64,000 nt of DNA. It comes from JAFGGG01 sp964634205 (GTDB lineage Bacteria > Spirochaetota > Spirochaetia > SZUA-6 > RPPD01). The notes under the pieces were generated by a model. The model saw nothing but the letters and a program-made list of their open reading frames with translations, searched no databases and was not told the origin of the DNA. The position numbers and the translations under genes are program-made. The DNA lies in NCBI GenBank assembly GCA_964634205.1, contig CAZWKE010000002.1, positions 62,001-126,000 of the forward strand. The letters are read 5' to 3'. Shown here piece by piece: positions 8,853-15,756 of this stretch; position 1 is the first letter of the stretch, and every line of letters begins with the position of its first letter.

Positions 8853-9041
8853 AATGAAATGGGTCGCAAAGCAATGTCGAAAGGTATGGCATCCAACATG
8901 CTTTTCCTTCTCTTATAATAATGTGATTGGCTTCAAAATCTATATCCTTAATTCGAAGGCACAAGCATTCAATCAGTCTTATTCCACAACCATTGCTGAA
9001 TAACTTAAGAAGGTACGGACTTCTTCTGTACCCATTTCGAT
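8853..9041 (-). pseudogene. Remnant of an integron-type tyrosine recombinase (IntI-like)
   Basis: Three pieces in shifted frames, in the right order: MGTEEVRTFLSYS (start of the catalytic domain), CGIRLIECLCLRIKDIDFEA then IIIREGK (box I with the catalytic Arg and the pattern common in IntI), and VGCHTFRHCFATHFI (the H-x-x-R box II region). The segment between REGK and CHTFRH (about 70-80 residues in intact enzymes) and both ends are gone. It points away from the GrpB cassette at 9218, which is the usual integron layout. XerC/D-type enzymes share these boxes, but the ECLxLRxKDIDF wording is closest to IntI. Confidence 0.7.
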
Positions 9042-9217
9042 TGGGTTGCATTTATTATGGAAAAATGCATGATATTATGTTAATATACCGGCAAATATGC
9101 ACATATGGAAGTAATAGTCATGCAAAAACGCAGTATAGTACGCCATTTGGAGGTGATATCCAGCAGAATTACAGGCTATGCAACCCCATATCTGACATAT
9201 CTTCGGTATACTCATTA

Positions 9218-9225
9218 GTTAGGTG
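9218..9225 (+). other. Integron core site (5' boundary of the GrpB cassette)
   Basis: GTTAGGTG fits the core consensus GTTRRRY. It is the exact reverse complement of CACCTAAC at 9827-9834, just after the cassette gene. In a real cassette the inverse core matches the opposite boundary in this way because both pair in the excised circle. It may be the right end of attI or of a lost cassette. Confidence 0.65.
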
Positions 9226-9280
9226 AAAACAGGATAGATTTGAAGATTATCACAGCAATGAAAATAGGAGGAGGATTCTG

Positions 9281-9820
9281 ATGTGCAAAATAAGCAAGAC
9301 CATAGCTCTTGAAAACTTGGTTCAATATCATCCATATGATGCTCAATTACCAACAGTATTTAGTCTTGTAAAAAGCATTATTCAGAAAGAGATACCTGGA
9401 ATAGAAGTGGAGCATATTGGAAGTAGTGCAATTCCTGGTACCGGTGGTAAGAATATGATCGATTTAGTCATCCCATCTGAAGAAGTTGATCAAACCAAAA
9501 TCAGGGGAAAACTACATGATTTAGGTTTTCAAGAAAGTCCATATCCTCAATTCCTCCCAGTGCTAAATGGTTCAATAGTTTATCAAAAAAATGAATACAT
9601 GTTGAATTTGTATGTAATGTCATCTAGCTCAGATAGCTATCAAAAATGGATTAGTTTTCGAGATTATATGCTGAAACATCCAGAAGATGCGAAAGCGTAC
9701 GATCAACTAAAACAAAAAATAGTAGTCGGCAAAAGAATCGGATATCGCGAATACCAACAAGTAAAAACGACATTCCTAAATTCCATAATGCAGAAGATTA
9801 ATGCAGAAAATCATTCATAA
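9281..9820 (+). CDS. GrpB/UPF0157 family protein (integron cassette gene)
   Basis: 179 residues; ATG preceded by AGGAGGAGG. It has the GrpB signature: VEHIGSSAIPGTGGKNMIDL near residues 47-66, and a C-terminal YKxxKxxFL-like helix (GYREYQQVKTTFL). GrpB proteins belong to the nucleotidyltransferase-like fold and their reaction is not established; they are common in integron cassettes. The gene fills its cassette tightly: 56 nt after the 5' core site and 6 nt before the inverse core. Base composition is more AT-rich than the housekeeping part of the window. It appears intact and could be expressed from an upstream promoter or its own. Confidence 0.85.
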   Translation: MCKISKTIALENLVQYHPYDAQLPTVFSLVKSIIQKEIPGIEVEHIGSSAIPGTGGKNMIDLVIPSEEVDQTKIRGKLHDLGFQESPYPQFLPVLNGSIVYQKNEYMLNLYVMSSSSDSYQKWISFRDYMLKHPEDAKAYDQLKQKIVVGKRIGYREYQQVKTTFLNSIMQKINAENHS

Positions 9821-9826
9821 AATGTG

Positions 9827-9894
9827 CACCTAACAATGTGCTGCTGTTGGATTCTAAACCGCTGCTTCTTTTTGGTTCTCAGAGTTTGTTAGAA
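9827..9894 (+). other. attC-like recombination site of the GrpB cassette
   Basis: Begins with the inverse core CACCTAAC (RYYYAAC) and can end at GTTAGAA (9888-9894), 68 bp, a normal attC length. The left half (AACAATGTGCTGCTG) looks like many attC left arms. The right half pairs poorly with it, so the site may be a hybrid or decayed. Confidence 0.5.
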
Positions 9895-9899
9895 TCATC

Positions 9900-10028
9900 G
9901 GGCTACAGGGAAATCTTTGTTGGTTTAAAACCGCTTTAGCGTTATGGTATCGTCCAGAGTATGCAGAAAAAATCAAAGCAGGGGTGCGGGAATGGGATTA
10001 CCAGTTGAGCCCCAAACAAGTCGCTTGA
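9900..10028 (+). pseudogene. C-terminal remnant of a second cassette gene
   Basis: A frame without start, GNLCWFKTALALWYRPEYAE then KIKAGVREWDYQLSPKQVA and a TGA at 10026. Amino-acid use looks protein-like, and it ends within the next attC-like site, as cassette genes often do. Family not recognised. Confidence 0.35.
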
Positions 10029-10075
10029 GAATCGACGCGTAAAAAATAGCGCGCGTCTCAGCTCAAACGTTATAC
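10011..10075 (+). other. Second attC-like site
   Basis: 65 bp from CCCAAAC to GTTATAC. Internal arms pair: TTGAG with CTCAA and GACGCG with CGCGTC, around an AT-rich loop (taaaaaatag). This is the R''-L''-loop-L'-R' order of attC sites. The outer cores do not pair well (CCCAAAC against GTTATAC) and deviate from RYYYAAC/GTTRRRY, so it is decayed or a hybrid. Confidence 0.45.
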
Positions 10076-10139
10076 GTTTATTAGTTGAGATTCATTGTGG
10101 TTATTGATGCTTATGCGTGTGGAGACTTCCTGTATGGTA

Positions 10140-10204
10140 AAATGATAGGAAAAATTATAATCCATCCGAGCCGGGTGGCACCACTTTAGAGCCAATTTTC
10201 GCCC
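10140..10204 (-). repeat. Repeat family, copy C (65 bp, cut back)
   Basis: Matches copies A and B from the common end up to CGCCC, then diverges. Its palindrome arm carries a substitution (CGGGTGG) shared with copy D. It interrupts what may be the start of a third cassette gene (LRFIVVIDAYACGDFLYG, about 10083-10139, plus strand). Confidence 0.75.
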
Positions 10205-10458
10205 ATGCTTTCCTGCGTGCCTTATCAGCGACACTGACTACTTCAGGCTCCTTTCCAACAGGCTTTTCGCAAAACCGCCATTTATCAGCTCGCACTCGAA
10301 GCGGGCAAAGCGATTCCGGAACAGCCTTTGAATGACATTTTGCTGTCTGGGGCGATAATGATTTTGGGACGATACATATTTCTGTGCCTGACAAGAGAGT
10401 ACTGCCATATAGTGATATACATACTAAATTTAAGTTAACAGAACCTCCAATAAATTAA
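10205..10458 (+). pseudogene. Gene fragments of unknown origin
   Basis: Two protein-like stretches in different frames: QAPFQQAFRKTAIYQLALEA (about 10241-10300) and, near the end, GDNDFGTIHISVPDKRVLPY followed by EPPIN and TAA at 10456. Neither has a start and I recognise neither family. Between 10459 and 10607 I see only AT-rich sequence with no gene. Confidence 0.3.
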
Positions 10459-10607
10459 TAATATAATATTCAAGAGCCGGGAATTTACTCCATTCTTACA
10501 TTTATATTTACAATTTATATTTACCGCTAATATAAATTATTAATATATACCGCGTGGTTAACCGGGATCACTTAAAAAAAGTTCCTGAACAACAGGGTCC
10601 GGCTCAT

Positions 10608-11141
10608 TTAATCGGTGATAATTAAAAGGTAGTTTTCGAAGAAGTATTGTTCCCCGTCTGAATAGATTTCATAGAAATCCAGGCTGTATTCGCCTTTTGG
10701 TATAGCAGTGTCTATGATTATTTTAAATTTTTGGTAAAATTCATCCAAAGTACCGTCCAGGACCAGAACCTCTCCTTCCTGTAATATGATCTTTTTTGAA
10801 TCAGAAATTTTAAAGTAGTAATTCGTATTGTGATTTACCTCATTATTTATAATTCCTGAAATAATATTGTTTTGGGATAGCGATAAGGATATACTATTAT
10901 TTTCACTTGTATTTATTTCTATGTCATGCGCCGGCTTGGAATAGCAGGTAACAGTCATGCAGCTGCCAGCGGAGAGGCCAAGGCCGAGTATGGAAGTTAT
11001 ACTTAAAATAAGGGCGCCTGTTCTTAGTTTGTTCTTTGTAAAGAACAATACCCTTCCCCGTGTCATGAATACCAGGATGGAAAAAATACCAAAGATAATT
11101 CCAAGAATAATAAACAGATAGAATTCTTTTTTTAATAACAT
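10608..11141 (-). CDS. Membrane or lipoprotein-like partner of the radical SAM gene
   Basis: 177 residues; AGAGGG about 9 nt before the ATG. Two hydrophobic segments: FYLFIILGIIFGIFSILVF (about 7-25) and GALILSITSILGLGLSAGSC (about 42-61). The second ends in a lipobox-like LSAGSC, followed at once by MTVTCYSKPAH. The remaining ~110 residues look like a beta-rich exported domain. It lies 81 nt downstream of a radical SAM/SPASM gene on the same strand. The arrangement resembles the described rSAM/lipoprotein systems, where the lipoprotein is the presumed substrate. Whether the Cys after the second helix or Cys in VTCY is modified is unknown. Confidence 0.65.
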   Translation of the reverse strand: MLLKKEFYLFIILGIIFGIFSILVFMTRGRVLFFTKNKLRTGALILSITSILGLGLSAGSCMTVTCYSKPAHDIEINTSENNSISLSLSQNNIISGIINNEVNHNTNYYFKISDSKKIILQEGEVLVLDGTLDEFYQKFKIIIDTAIPKGEYSLDFYEIYSDGEQYFFENYLLIITD

Positions 11142-11222
11142 AAGCTTTATCCCTCTTTACATATCGAATCTGAAAATGCAATATTTACATTAATTTATAC
11201 CATTATATTCACATACGGTCAG

Positions 11223-12233
11223 CTATAAAAGCTCTGAAATTATAGGGTCCGGCTCTTTAAGCGTGAGTCCCAACTGCTCAGCAGCAGCCCTGCAGCCGCC
11301 AAAACACCTGGAATATTTGCCGCATTCTTTACAGTAATCCGGTATTATATTTACCCAGCTTTCAGCATATTCCGAAGAAAATATTTCTTCCAGGCTGCTT
11401 TTAAAAATATTACCTATAATTACAGGCGAGTGGTTGCAAACCCTTAAATTACCGAAGATATCCATGGTAATTGGTTTACCGGAAATCTCAGGATAACAGT
11501 ATGAAAAGCGGATATTGGGAAATTCCGCAGGCTCGATTATGCAGCGCGGTGTACAGACATTAGAGGAAAGCAGGAGTTTGTACTTTTTACCAAGCTCACC
11601 CGCAAGCCTGAAAAAGCTTTTCAGTTCCTGCTTTGTGAGCAAAAGGTTTTTTTTCTCTGCTATTCCCGTACCTCCTATATTGAACCTGTTTAGCATCACC
11701 TGCTTAATACCCTTATTGTGCAGAAACCCAAGGGTCTTCGTCAGGCTGTTGTGATTTGCTTTGGTTATAACAATTACGCAGACAACCTTTGCGCCGATAT
11801 CCAGCATCTCATCCATGGAGCGGACAACCTTATCCCAGGAACCTGGGACCCTGGTAAGGTAATCATGCTCCTCCGGCTTGGCTGAATGAAAGGGCAGCTC
11901 AAAAAGATTGACACGCATTTCATGGAGTTCTTTATAGGCAGCCGCATTACCGCTGTTTCCATTTGTGATAACAGTAACAGATTTACTTTTTAAGCGGCAG
12001 TATAGGACAAGCTCCAAGAATCGCTCTGCCAAAAGCGGTTCACCCCCGCTAAAGGTAATATGGTTTATCTCGGCTTGTTTAAAGAGTTTTTTTAATGCCC
12101 TTTTTGCCCTGGAATAGGAATTATAATGCCCGTGGTTATTACCCGGGATCTTCCAGATATTGTAGCAGTATCTGCAGTCCAGGCTGCAGGTGGTACAAAC
12201 TTCGAAGATAATCTGCGATAGCTTATTCTTCAT
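11223..12233 (-). CDS. Radical SAM/SPASM maturase
   Basis: 336 residues from ATG 12233. The radical SAM cluster motif is at the N-terminus, C16xxxC20xxC23 (TTCSLDCRYC), followed by TFSGGEPLL. The C-terminal SPASM region carries a Cys set: CNHSPV, then CKECGKYSRCFGGC, which would hold auxiliary Fe-S clusters. SPASM enzymes modify peptides or proteins, often encoded next door; the neighbour at 10608 is the candidate. No Shine-Dalgarno precedes the ATG. Repeat copy B ends 4 nt upstream, and its frame stays open into this gene as far as a start at 12371, which would add 46 residues. That N-terminal extension is repeat-derived, not family-derived. Confidence 0.8.
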   Translation of the reverse strand: MKNKLSQIIFEVCTTCSLDCRYCYNIWKIPGNNHGHYNSYSRAKRALKKLFKQAEINHITFSGGEPLLAERFLELVLYCRLKSKSVTVITNGNSGNAAAYKELHEMRVNLFELPFHSAKPEEHDYLTRVPGSWDKVVRSMDEMLDIGAKVVCVIVITKANHNSLTKTLGFLHNKGIKQVMLNRFNIGGTGIAEKKNLLLTKQELKSFFRLAGELGKKYKLLLSSNVCTPRCIIEPAEFPNIRFSYCYPEISGKPITMDIFGNLRVCNHSPVIIGNIFKSSLEEIFSSEYAESWVNIIPDYCKECGKYSRCFGGCRAAAEQLGLTLKEPDPIISELL

Positions 12234-12237
12234 TAAT

Positions 12238-12414
12238 AAATGATAGGAAAAATTATAATCCATCCGAGCCGGATGGGACCACTTTAGAGCCAATTTTCGC
12301 CCTACGCTGATGATTCCTTCTCCCAAACTCCTTCCAATTTCAATCTTAGCACGGTAGAACAGACGTATCAACCAAAATCCTGAAATCCAATTTTAGAAAG
12401 ACGAACCTCTCCCC
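12238..12414 (-). repeat. Repeat family, copy B (complete, 177 bp)
   Basis: Same length and ends as copy A, with about 3 differences. Perfect palindrome CCATCCG-GCT-CGGATGG followed by ATTATAATTTTT on the minus strand. The common end falls 4 nt before the ATG of the radical SAM gene. Confidence 0.85.
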
Positions 12415-12520
12415 TGAATAATGCGATTTCCAGAGCTTTAAGTATGGCATTGGAACTGGTGGTGGCACCTGTTATACTGTAGGTGAAGCTGCCCGTATAG
12501 ACTCCATATAAATATAATAA
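12375..12520 (-). pseudogene. Short C-terminal gene remnant running into repeat B
   Basis: The frame LYLYGVYTGSFTYSITGA, TTSSNAILKALEIALF runs into repeat B and stops after RLSKIGFQDFG, the same ending given to another frame by copy A. This looks like a gene whose 3' end was replaced by the repeat. Family unknown; could be chance. The stretch 12521-12640 shows no gene. Confidence 0.25.
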
Positions 12521-12640
12521 TGTGCTGCGTAGGTTTCAAAAGAGTTTCATAGTGCCCCCGAAGCACGATTCATAACACTTGGAGTCCTTATTGAGCCGGG
12601 TCTCTATTCAAACAGCCGTAGTTCAAGTATATTTCAGAAC

Positions 12641-13786
12641 ATGCAGATAGACCTCTATTCAGGAATACTATTAATTGGAGCGGTACAGGGATATATACTG
12701 GCGGTCTTTTTATTCATTATAAACAAGGGCAACACACGGGCAAATAAAATCTATGGACTGCTGATTATTCTCGAATCCTTTCGCCTGACTTCCATCCTCT
12801 TTGTAAATTTTAAATTCTATATCTATCTGCCCTCCGCGGTAATCTTTTTCGGCCTGTGCGCCCTGCTTAGCGGCCCTACGATATTTTTGTACACGAAAAC
12901 AGTAATCAACAAAGACTATATTCTAAAACCGCTTAACCTTCTGCATCTTATCCCCTTTTTTGCTTATGTAATCTATACGATTCCCTTTTTTATCAGAAGT
13001 TATCAAGGAAAGCTGGAATGCCTCACGGATATATTGCAGGGAAAATATATGCTCCGCGATCAGATCACGGCTTTTGTCATCTGCATCCAGGTCATCAGTT
13101 ATATCATATTTTCATTGCCGGCTATCAAAAGCTATCATGAACAGTTAAAAAAAGACTACTCTTCGATTACCAAAATCAGTCTCAGCTGGTTAAAGGCATT
13201 TATTTTTATTGCCATGGCATTTACAACAATAGATCTTATTCCCGTGCTGTTTTTAATTGCGGGTAATCCCGCCGCCAGCGGACAGGTGTACGGCATCACC
13301 ATCCTTTTTCATGCTGTCTTTCAGATAATTGTTCCGTATTACATCATTCATAAATCCATTTTCAGTTTACAACTTGCTCCTGATAGTGTACGAACCGAAA
13401 AATATTCTACATCTCCTATTTCGGACTCCCGGATCAAAAAGTACTGGCAGACTTTAACCGGGCTTTTAGAGAAAAAAAGACTCTATCTGGAACCGGAGTT
13501 AAAACTGGATGATCTGGCAGATCTGATGGGCGTCTCCCGACATCACCTGTCTCAGGTTATAAACAGTTGTTCCGGCAAGAATTTTTATGACTTAATAAAT
13601 GAATACAGAATCGAAGAAGTAAAAAAGATGCTATTTGAACATGCCGAACAAAACATGTCCATTCTTTCCATAGCTTTTGAGTCGGGCTTTAATTCAAAGT
13701 CCTCATTTAACCAGGTGTTCAAGAAACATACCGGCACCACGCCACCCGCGGCGGATGTTTTTATTCTTATCTTGATTCTGAAATAG
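12641..13786 (+). CDS. Membrane-bound AraC-family regulator
   Basis: 381 residues. About seven membrane helices fill residues 5-250 (GILLIGAVQGYILAVFLFII and others). An AraC-type DNA-binding domain lies at about 285-370: LDDLADLMGVSRHHLSQVIN for the first helix-turn-helix and SILSIAFESGFNSKSSFNQV for the second, then FKKHTGTTP. In the family this is followed by a short polar tail; here it runs into PPAADVFILILILK, which suggests a small 3' frameshift or fusion that leaves the DNA-binding part intact. Probably senses a signal in or at the membrane. Targets unknown; no clear operator is seen nearby. No strong ribosome site before the ATG. Confidence 0.75.
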   Translation: MQIDLYSGILLIGAVQGYILAVFLFIINKGNTRANKIYGLLIILESFRLTSILFVNFKFYIYLPSAVIFFGLCALLSGPTIFLYTKTVINKDYILKPLNLLHLIPFFAYVIYTIPFFIRSYQGKLECLTDILQGKYMLRDQITAFVICIQVISYIIFSLPAIKSYHEQLKKDYSSITKISLSWLKAFIFIAMAFTTIDLIPVLFLIAGNPAASGQVYGITILFHAVFQIIVPYYIIHKSIFSLQLAPDSVRTEKYSTSPISDSRIKKYWQTLTGLLEKKRLYLEPELKLDDLADLMGVSRHHLSQVINSCSGKNFYDLINEYRIEEVKKMLFEHAEQNMSILSIAFESGFNSKSSFNQVFKKHTGTTPPAADVFILILILK

Positions 13787-13932
13787 CAATAGGCGCATTC
13801 AGCCGCAGAAGACCGCCCTGTGATACGCTTACCAGCATGGGATTCAGACCGGTGCGAAATCCAATTTTACGTCATGCACCAATCCGTAAATAAACACAAT
13901 ACATGTTATCGGCTCCCGGTTTGACTGCTCAA

Positions 13933-14094
13933 ATGAAAAAGCGATCGGTAGTAGGCTGTATCCTTGCCTTGTTACTTCTTTATTGTGGCTTAAATCTAAA
14001 TTACCAACGGCCTATAATAATAGGGTGGCGGATTCGTAAAAAAGGCTCACTTCTTAAAATAATATTTTTGAAAATAACTATGTACTGTAATTGA
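13933..14094 (+). CDS. Possible short lipoprotein-like peptide or gene stub
   Basis: 53 residues from MKKRSVVGCILALLLLYCG. The N-terminus is a convincing signal peptide, but the rest (RIRKKGSLLKIIFLK) looks random and no ribosome site is evident. Most likely the 5' stub of a lost exported-protein gene. Apart from this, the 13787-14123 stretch shows no gene. Confidence 0.25.
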   Translation: MKKRSVVGCILALLLLYCGLNLNYQRPIIIGWRIRKKGSLLKIIFLKITMYCN

Positions 14095-14123
14095 GATAAA
14101 ATATATAAAAAATTAAATTTTGC

Positions 14124-14152
14124 TTGACTACATCGTCATTTACCGATATACT
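14124..14152 (+). promoter_or_regulatory. Promoter of the arsR-arsP unit
   Basis: TTGACT (14124-14129), 17-nt spacer, TATACT (14147-14152). A good sigma-70 match that leaves a leader of about 20 nt before the arsR ATG. Confidence 0.75.
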
Positions 14153-14167
14153 AATCTTGATGATTAG
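14151..14167 (+). promoter_or_regulatory. Probable ArsR operator
   Basis: CTAATC-TTGAT-GATTAG is a perfect 6-bp inverted repeat that overlaps the end of the -10 box and the expected transcription start. This is where an autoregulating ArsR-type repressor would bind. Confidence 0.6.
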
Positions 14168-14178
14168 GATGATTTAGA

Positions 14179-14496
14179 ATGGATGTTGTGAATATTAGCA
14201 AAGCCTTAGGAAACGAGACTCGTTATAAGATTATTACGGCTTTAAGAAATCATCAAATAATAACCTGCTGTAATCGGATAAGTTATAATGAGAACGGAGT
14301 AAGTGTATTGGATGTTATGAAGGTTACGGGATTATCCCAATCAACAGTTTCTCAGCATATGGCAGTACTTGAAAAAGCAGGATTAGTTTATAAAGAAAAG
14401 AGAGACACTTGGTCATGCTACTTTTTGAATGAAATTACCATTCAAAAATATATAAAACAATTAAATGTCGATTTAATAATAAAAGATAAAGTATAG
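14179..14496 (+). CDS. ArsR-family metalloregulatory repressor
   Basis: 105 residues with the winged-helix pattern of ArsR/SmtB proteins: ALGNETRYKIITAL, the recognition helix SQSTVSQHMAVLEKAGLV, and the wing EKRDTWSCYFLN. Candidate thiol ligands are the adjacent Cys in ITCCNR (about 29-30) and Cys in WSCYF near 84; their spacing is not the classic ELCVCDL arsenic site. It is transcribed with the permease 63 nt downstream. Expected role: repression of the unit until arsenical or a similar soft metal binds. Confidence 0.85.
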   Translation: MDVVNISKALGNETRYKIITALRNHQIITCCNRISYNENGVSVLDVMKVTGLSQSTVSQHMAVLEKAGLVYKEKRDTWSCYFLNEITIQKYIKQLNVDLIIKDKV

Positions 14497-14516
14497 ATAA
14501 TAATTTTTTTTCGGCA

Positions 14517-14542
14517 GTTAGATCGTTAAATTACGATCTAAC
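14517..14542 (+). promoter_or_regulatory. Perfect palindrome in the arsR-arsP gap
   Basis: GTTAGATCGT and its exact complement ACGATCTAAC around TAAATT: a 10-bp stem with 6-nt loop, directly followed by AAAAGGAGGAG and the permease ATG. It may be a second operator or an RNA hairpin controlling permease translation. A T-run precedes it, not follows it, so it is not a terminator on the plus strand. Confidence 0.55.
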
Positions 14543-14559
14543 AAAAGGAGGAGTGGTTT

Positions 14560-15687
14560 ATGTTATTAGAAATTTGGAACACAATTACTACATTGTTTTT
14601 TGCAGTTATAAATGAAATTATTGCCAGTATCACGCATAACTGGTTTCCATTAAGCTTTGCGATTGTGGTTGTAGCCATTATGACTGCATATGTTGATCCC
14701 GAGAAGCTAAAAAAAACGATACTAAAAAAATCTAATGTATCAATATGGGGAAGTGTTACTGTGGGGGCTTTTACACCTCTTTGTGCTTGTGGTACAAGTG
14801 CGGTCATTATTGCGATGTTAACTGCCGCCTTGCCTTGGGGACCGGTTATGGCTTTTTTAACATCTTCGCCTCATATGAGTCCTGAGGGATTCGTTATGCT
14901 TGCGGGTATTGTAAATATTCGTTTTGCAATTGCCTTAACTGTAGCTTCGATTGTTATCGGTATTGGTTCCGGTTATCTTACTGTATTGATTGAAAAAAAG
15001 ACCAGCTTTCTGGATAACCAGGTTAGATTTAATAAAAAGAATGTTCCGGAATCTTCCTGCGGTTGTGCTCCTGCTCCTGAACCAACGGCGAACTCATGCG
15101 GCTGTTCTACTAGCATTGATACCCCAAATACACCCCAAATTTCGGTTAAAGAGGAAATTATTTGTTGTGCTCCACAAGTTGCTAATTCCGGGGAAAATGC
15201 ATCTGTGGCTTATTTCGTTCCCGCATATGAATTGAAATTGATCAAATTTATTAAAAATATAAAATGGAAAGAAATGGGTAATGCAATAGTTAATATAGGT
15301 GTAAAAAAAATATTGCTCTTTTTTTCACTGTTTATTGGCATCGGATATCTTATCAATTATTTTGTACCTACTGAGTTTATTGCAGGATTATTCAGCGGAC
15401 AACATTGGTATTCCGTTCCTCTGGCATCTTTTATCGGATTCCCAATTTATGTGAGTGGTGAAGCAGCAATTCCTCTTATTGATGCTTTAATGAAAGGTGG
15501 TGCCGGAGGGGGATCGATGCTCGCTTTTATGATCACCGGACAAGGCACAAGCGCCTGGGTTATTGCAGGATTGGCTTCTTTCTTGAAGCGAAAAGTTCTT
15601 GGACTTTATGTTGGATTAATTCTTGTTGGTGGAATTCTCTGTGGCTACGCCTATCAGTTATATCTTGCTATAGTGGGAACACTATAG
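14560..15687 (+). CDS. arsP: ArsP-type permease (organoarsenical efflux)
   Basis: 375 residues of the DUF318/PF03773 permease family. About eight membrane helices in two halves. The first half has the family motif GAFTPLCACGTSAVI (about 70-84), whose Cys residues are known to be needed for trivalent organoarsenical transport in ArsP. The second half has the matching FPIYVSGEAAIPLI. Between them a cytoplasmic loop (about 150-220) carries unusual Cys clusters: SSCGCAPAP, NSCGCSTS and IICCAPQ, which look like a metal-thiolate binding segment. Co-transcribed with arsR. Other PF03773 members have other or unknown substrates, so arsenic is the best but not the only reading. Confidence 0.85.
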   Translation: MLLEIWNTITTLFFAVINEIIASITHNWFPLSFAIVVVAIMTAYVDPEKLKKTILKKSNVSIWGSVTVGAFTPLCACGTSAVIIAMLTAALPWGPVMAFLTSSPHMSPEGFVMLAGIVNIRFAIALTVASIVIGIGSGYLTVLIEKKTSFLDNQVRFNKKNVPESSCGCAPAPEPTANSCGCSTSIDTPNTPQISVKEEIICCAPQVANSGENASVAYFVPAYELKLIKFIKNIKWKEMGNAIVNIGVKKILLFFSLFIGIGYLINYFVPTEFIAGLFSGQHWYSVPLASFIGFPIYVSGEAAIPLIDALMKGGAGGGSMLAFMITGQGTSAWVIAGLASFLKRKVLGLYVGLILVGGILCGYAYQLYLAIVGTL

Positions 15688-15756
15688 CCGTATATGACGG
15701 CGAGTCAACGGACCACCTTGGTTATGCCAAACACACTCATAATGGCAATCCGGGTT

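Noticed and set aside
10155..10394. A 79-codon minus-strand frame through repeat copy C as a gene.
   Set aside because: Its end is repeat sequence and the rest is opposite to protein-like plus-strand fragments; no ribosome site.
14517..14542. GTTAGAT and ATCTAAC before arsP look like integron core and inverse core sites.
   Set aside because: They occur in the wrong order (core first) and only 12 nt apart, forming a simple palindrome; an attC runs from RYYYAAC to GTTRRRY with a longer body.
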